A stretch of DNA of 64,000 bases, taken from Nannocystis pusilla. GTDB taxonomy: Bacteria; Myxococcota_A; Polyangia; Nannocystales; Nannocystaceae. Both the position numbers and the translations under genes were made by a program. Under the pieces are notes generated by a model, which was not told where the DNA came from, made no database searches, and saw only the letters and a program-made list of their open reading frames with translations. Position 1 is the first letter of the stretch; each line of letters starts with the position of its first letter. Shown here piece after piece: positions 61,570 to 64,000 of this stretch. The DNA lies in NCBI RefSeq assembly GCF_020073745.1, contig NZ_JAIRAU010000019.1, positions 124,001-188,000 on the forward strand, read 5' to 3'.

Positions 61570-63258
61570 TCAGAGCGCGCCGGCGATCGGGATCCGGACC
61601 GTGAACCAGGAACCCTGGCCGGGGGCGCTCTTGACGGCGATCGACCCGCCCAGCTCGTCACAGTAGCGGCGGCAGAGGGCGAGGCCGAGGCCGAGACCGC
61701 CGTAGCGGCGGGTGGGTGAGTCGTCGAGCTGCACGAAGGGGGTGAACAGCAGGCTGCGTTGCTCGGGTGGGATCCCGATCCCGGTGTCACACACGTCGAG
61801 CCGCAGGTGCTCGCCCGCGGGCTCACGGATCCGGGCCGCGCGCAGCTCGACGCGACCGCGCGGCGTGAACTTGACGGCGTTGCCCAGCAGGTGGCGCAGG
61901 ACGTGCTCGAGCTTGACGACGTCGGTCTCGATCGTCCCGAGGTCGCCGTCGACGAGCAGCACGACCTCGAGGTCCGGACCGCTGAGTCGGGCGCGCGCGG
62001 CGTCGACGAGGCGGTGGAGGAGCGGCAGCAGCTCGACCGCCGCGGGCGCTTGCTGCCGGTCGCCGGACTCGAGCTGCGTCATGTGCAAGATGTCGTCGAT
62101 CAACGACAGCAGGTGGTGGCCGGAGATCCGGATGCTGGCCAGGTCGGAAGCCAGCTCCTCCGGCGGAGCCAGCGGCTCGTCGCCCTTGAGGCCGGCGAGG
62201 TGCATCTCGGTGTAGCCGAGGATCGCGTTGAGCGGGGTCCGCAGCTCGTGGCTGATGACCATGAGGAAGCGGCTCTTGGCCTGGCTGGCCGCCTCGGCGC
62301 GCGCGTGGGCGCGGACCAGCAGCGACTCGGTGCGCTCGCGCTCGCCGATCTCGACGCGCAGCAATTGATTGGTGCGCTGCAGCTCGGCGGTGCGCGCCTC
62401 GACCTGTCCCTCGAGGCTGGTGAGCAGGGCCTGGACCTGGGCCTCGGCCTGCTTGCGCGCGTCGATGTCCTCGAGCACGCCGATGATCTGCCGCAGGCCC
62501 CCGGCGTTGTCGGCCTCGGCGAACAGGGTGAGCTGCGACCAGACAGGGCGCGCACCGGCGGCGAGGAGGCGCAGCTGGGCGCCGCGCGGGCGGTCGTCGG
62601 CGCCGCTCAGGGCGGCGAACAGGGCGTCGAACTCCGGCCGGTCGTCGGGGGTGACGAGCATGCGCGCGGGGACACCGGGGGCGGCCTCGGGCGCAAGACC
62701 GAGCCAGGCACCGAGGGCCCGGTTGACCTGCAGCAGCTCGCCGTGCGGCCGCGCGCGGAGCATGCTGACCGGCGAGGCCTCGAACAGGAAGCGGAATCGC
62801 TGCTCGCTGTCCCGCAGGGCCCGCTCGACGCGCAGGCGGTCGGTGATGTCGCGCGCGACGAGGTGGATCTGACGGACGCCGGCGACGTCGCGGGCGATGA
62901 CGGTGAGCTCGACCGGCACAGCGGCCCCGTCGCTGCGAAGGAAGCGCCCGCGGGCGATGATCGGGAGGTCGGGCGAGGTCAGCAACCAGGCCTCGCGGGT
63001 GGCCTCACGATCGGCGTCCCGGAGGGTCTCCTCGAGGTCGAACATGTCGCGCCGCAGCAGGGCCTCGACGCTGCAACCGAGCAGCTCGGCGGCGCGCTCG
63101 TTCGCCACCAGGATCCGACCGGCGAGGTCGTGGACGAGCACCGCCTCGGCGGTCCACTCGATGCCGGACGCCGCGGCCCGGACGCACGCGAGCTCGGCCT
63201 CCAGCGCAGCGACGCGGGCCCTGAGTTGCTGCGCTTCGGCGTCGGATCGGTCGGACAT
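61570..63258 (-). CDS. PAS-domain sensor histidine kinase
   Basis: A 562-residue cytoplasmic hybrid sensor without membrane helices. Two PAS domains (about residues 30-145 and 150-275; VLVHDLAGRILVANERAAEL, FLFEASPVSMLRARPHGELL), a coiled coil, then the dimerisation domain with phospho-His in ISHELRTPLN, and the ATPase domain with N box LLGNAVKFTP, G1 DTGIGIPP and G2 GGLGLGLALC. It autophosphorylates on His; no response regulator lies nearby. It starts about 130 bases downstream of a GAF-STAS gene and 21 bases before the STAS-like gene. Confidence 0.92.
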   Translation of the reverse strand: MSDRSDAEAQQLRARVAALEAELACVRAAASGIEWTAEAVLVHDLAGRILVANERAAELLGCSVEALLRRDMFDLEETLRDADREATREAWLLTSPDLPIIARGRFLRSDGAAVPVELTVIARDVAGVRQIHLVARDITDRLRVERALRDSEQRFRFLFEASPVSMLRARPHGELLQVNRALGAWLGLAPEAAPGVPARMLVTPDDRPEFDALFAALSGADDRPRGAQLRLLAAGARPVWSQLTLFAEADNAGGLRQIIGVLEDIDARKQAEAQVQALLTSLEGQVEARTAELQRTNQLLRVEIGERERTESLLVRAHARAEAASQAKSRFLMVISHELRTPLNAILGYTEMHLAGLKGDEPLAPPEELASDLASIRISGHHLLSLIDDILHMTQLESGDRQQAPAAVELLPLLHRLVDAARARLSGPDLEVVLLVDGDLGTIETDVVKLEHVLRHLLGNAVKFTPRGRVELRAARIREPAGEHLRLDVCDTGIGIPPEQRSLLFTPFVQLDDSPTRRYGGLGLGLALCRRYCDELGGSIAVKSAPGQGSWFTVRIPIAGAL

Positions 63259-63386
63259 GGACCGAGGGCCCCGAGTCTACCAGATCGCGTGCCCGCCGCC
63301 CTGGTCGGCGCGGTCGGCCGGACACACGGGCTGCGTCGAGACCACGAATCCACGCCCGGCGCCCGTGGAGGTCGTCGAGGACAGGC

Positions 63387-64000
63387 TCACAGCGCCAGCG
63401 CAGCCGCGAGCGCGAGGTGGACCGACGGGTAGATCCGGTCGGTGGGCAGCGGCAGGTCGAGCCCGACGATCCGGCGGGCGCTGGCCGGTGTCACGCCCGA
63501 GAGCAGGCACACGGCGCCCATCAGGCGGGTGGCGCGGAAGACGTCGATGAGCGCGGCGATCGACGCACTGCCGGTCTCCCCCATGCCGGTCAGGTCGAAC
63601 ACCACGGCGCGGGTGGCGCGGCGCGCGACGGTCTGCAGCAGCCGCTGGGCGACGTGGGCGCAACGCTCGTCGTCGAGGCGCCCGACGACGGGCAGCAGGA
63701 GCACCCCCGGCGCGGCCTCGAGGATCGGCGCCGAGAGTTCGAGCAATTCCTCCTTCTGCGTCTTCACCAGAGAGTACTGCTCGTTGAGCGCTCGCAGGTC
63801 CTCGAGGTTCCAGTACACGACGCCCGCGAGCGAGGCGACGAAGTTGACGAGCGCGATCTGGACGTCCGAGAAGGCGGCCGGCCGGGTGTTGCCGAGCGAG
63901 ATGACGCCGACGCTCTCGCCGCGGCCGACCACCGGCACCGTGAGGCGCGAGCGAACCGGGTGCCGCCGCGGGTTGACCCGGGCCGAGGGGTCGGTCTCGA
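63387..64000 (-). CDS. GAF-STAS domain protein (stressosome RsbR-like), 5' end outside
   Basis: The visible 204 codons end at 63387. The N-terminal part carries the end of a GAF domain (RGESVGVISLGNTRPAAFSD), a short coiled coil (NEQYSLVKTQKEELLELSAP) and a STAS domain of RsbR type (LLPVVGRLDDERCAHVAQRL; VVFDLTGMGETGSASIAALI). RsbR-type proteins usually have a Thr/Ser target in this loop; here the sequence has GETGSAS. It would act as a sensor in a stressosome-like complex with the following kinase and STAS-like protein. It is cut by the window edge. Confidence 0.8.
   Translation of the reverse strand, partial: ETDPSARVNPRRHPVRSRLTVPVVGRGESVGVISLGNTRPAAFSDVQIALVNFVASLAGVVYWNLEDLRALNEQYSLVKTQKEELLELSAPILEAAPGVLLLPVVGRLDDERCAHVAQRLLQTVARRATRAVVFDLTGMGETGSASIAALIDVFRATRLMGAVCLLSGVTPASARRIVGLDLPLPTDRIYPSVHLALAAALAL

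Noticed and set aside
1-64000. tRNA, rRNA, riboswitch
   Set aside because: No cloverleaf, rRNA segment or known aptamer core was recognised by reading; a covariance search was not possible.

Overview
The window is GC-rich bacterial DNA that looks like a myxobacterium of the Nannocystis/Plesiocystis type. The evidence is the protein repertoire: many secreted lipoproteins with Thr/Ser-rich linkers after the lipobox, MopE-type DCDD repeats, a Cys-rich CGDG repeat protein, FG-GAP and SBBP propellers, a MYXO-CTERM-like tail, large Ser/Thr kinases and an FHA-AAA regulator. No rRNA, tRNA or CRISPR array was seen.

Layout. 1-9.1 kb: kinase (cut by the window edge) divergent from a sigma factor, an SDR/LysR divergent pair, an AraC regulator and an ABC exporter. 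9.6-15.1 kb: an array of four 16-bp inverted repeats before a BON-domain gene, a short operon that resembles orphan type VI secretion accessory genes, then a lipoprotein gene with two mutually compensating frameshifts. 15.4-21.7 kb: a lipoprotein, a graveyard of truncated genes and IS66 fragments, a Tat-type multicopper oxidase and a small secreted protein. 22-26.8 kb: FHA-AAA regulator, repeat peptide, MscS channel, membrane protein and methyltransferase. 27.6-39.6 kb: a translationally coupled operon (small membrane protein, NCS1 permease, carnitine-acyltransferase homologue), a MopE lipoprotein/OmpA operon, and a 1488-residue kinase with extracellular FG-GAP repeats. 40.3-47.8 kb: secreted protein, IS66 remnant, a MerR-TetR fusion regulator, a PA14/GH43 lipoprotein and a WD-like propeller. 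48.2-50.6 kb: a compact graspetide (microviridin-type RiPP) cluster with a two-core precursor, a second leader-only peptide and two ATP-grasp ligases (MvdC-like then MvdD-like). 51-61 kb: large surface proteins (FG-GAP, SBBP, CGDG repeats, LDL-receptor class A domains) and a quinone-oxidoreductase-type enzyme. 61-64 kb: a STAS-like protein, a PAS histidine kinase and a GAF-STAS protein that runs off the edge.

Two themes recur. First, segmental duplication followed by decay: pieces of the MerR-TetR gene occur at four places, OmpA at two, IS66 at three, and an AAA-regulator/kinase gene pair occurs at two loci that kept opposite halves. Second, paired TGGGCGCCCA palindromes recur in intergenic DNA, often beside those decayed copies. 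The graspetide cluster is the clearest natural-product system; the MerR-TetR fusion with its conserved direct-repeat operator and the dispersed paired palindromes are the less expected features.
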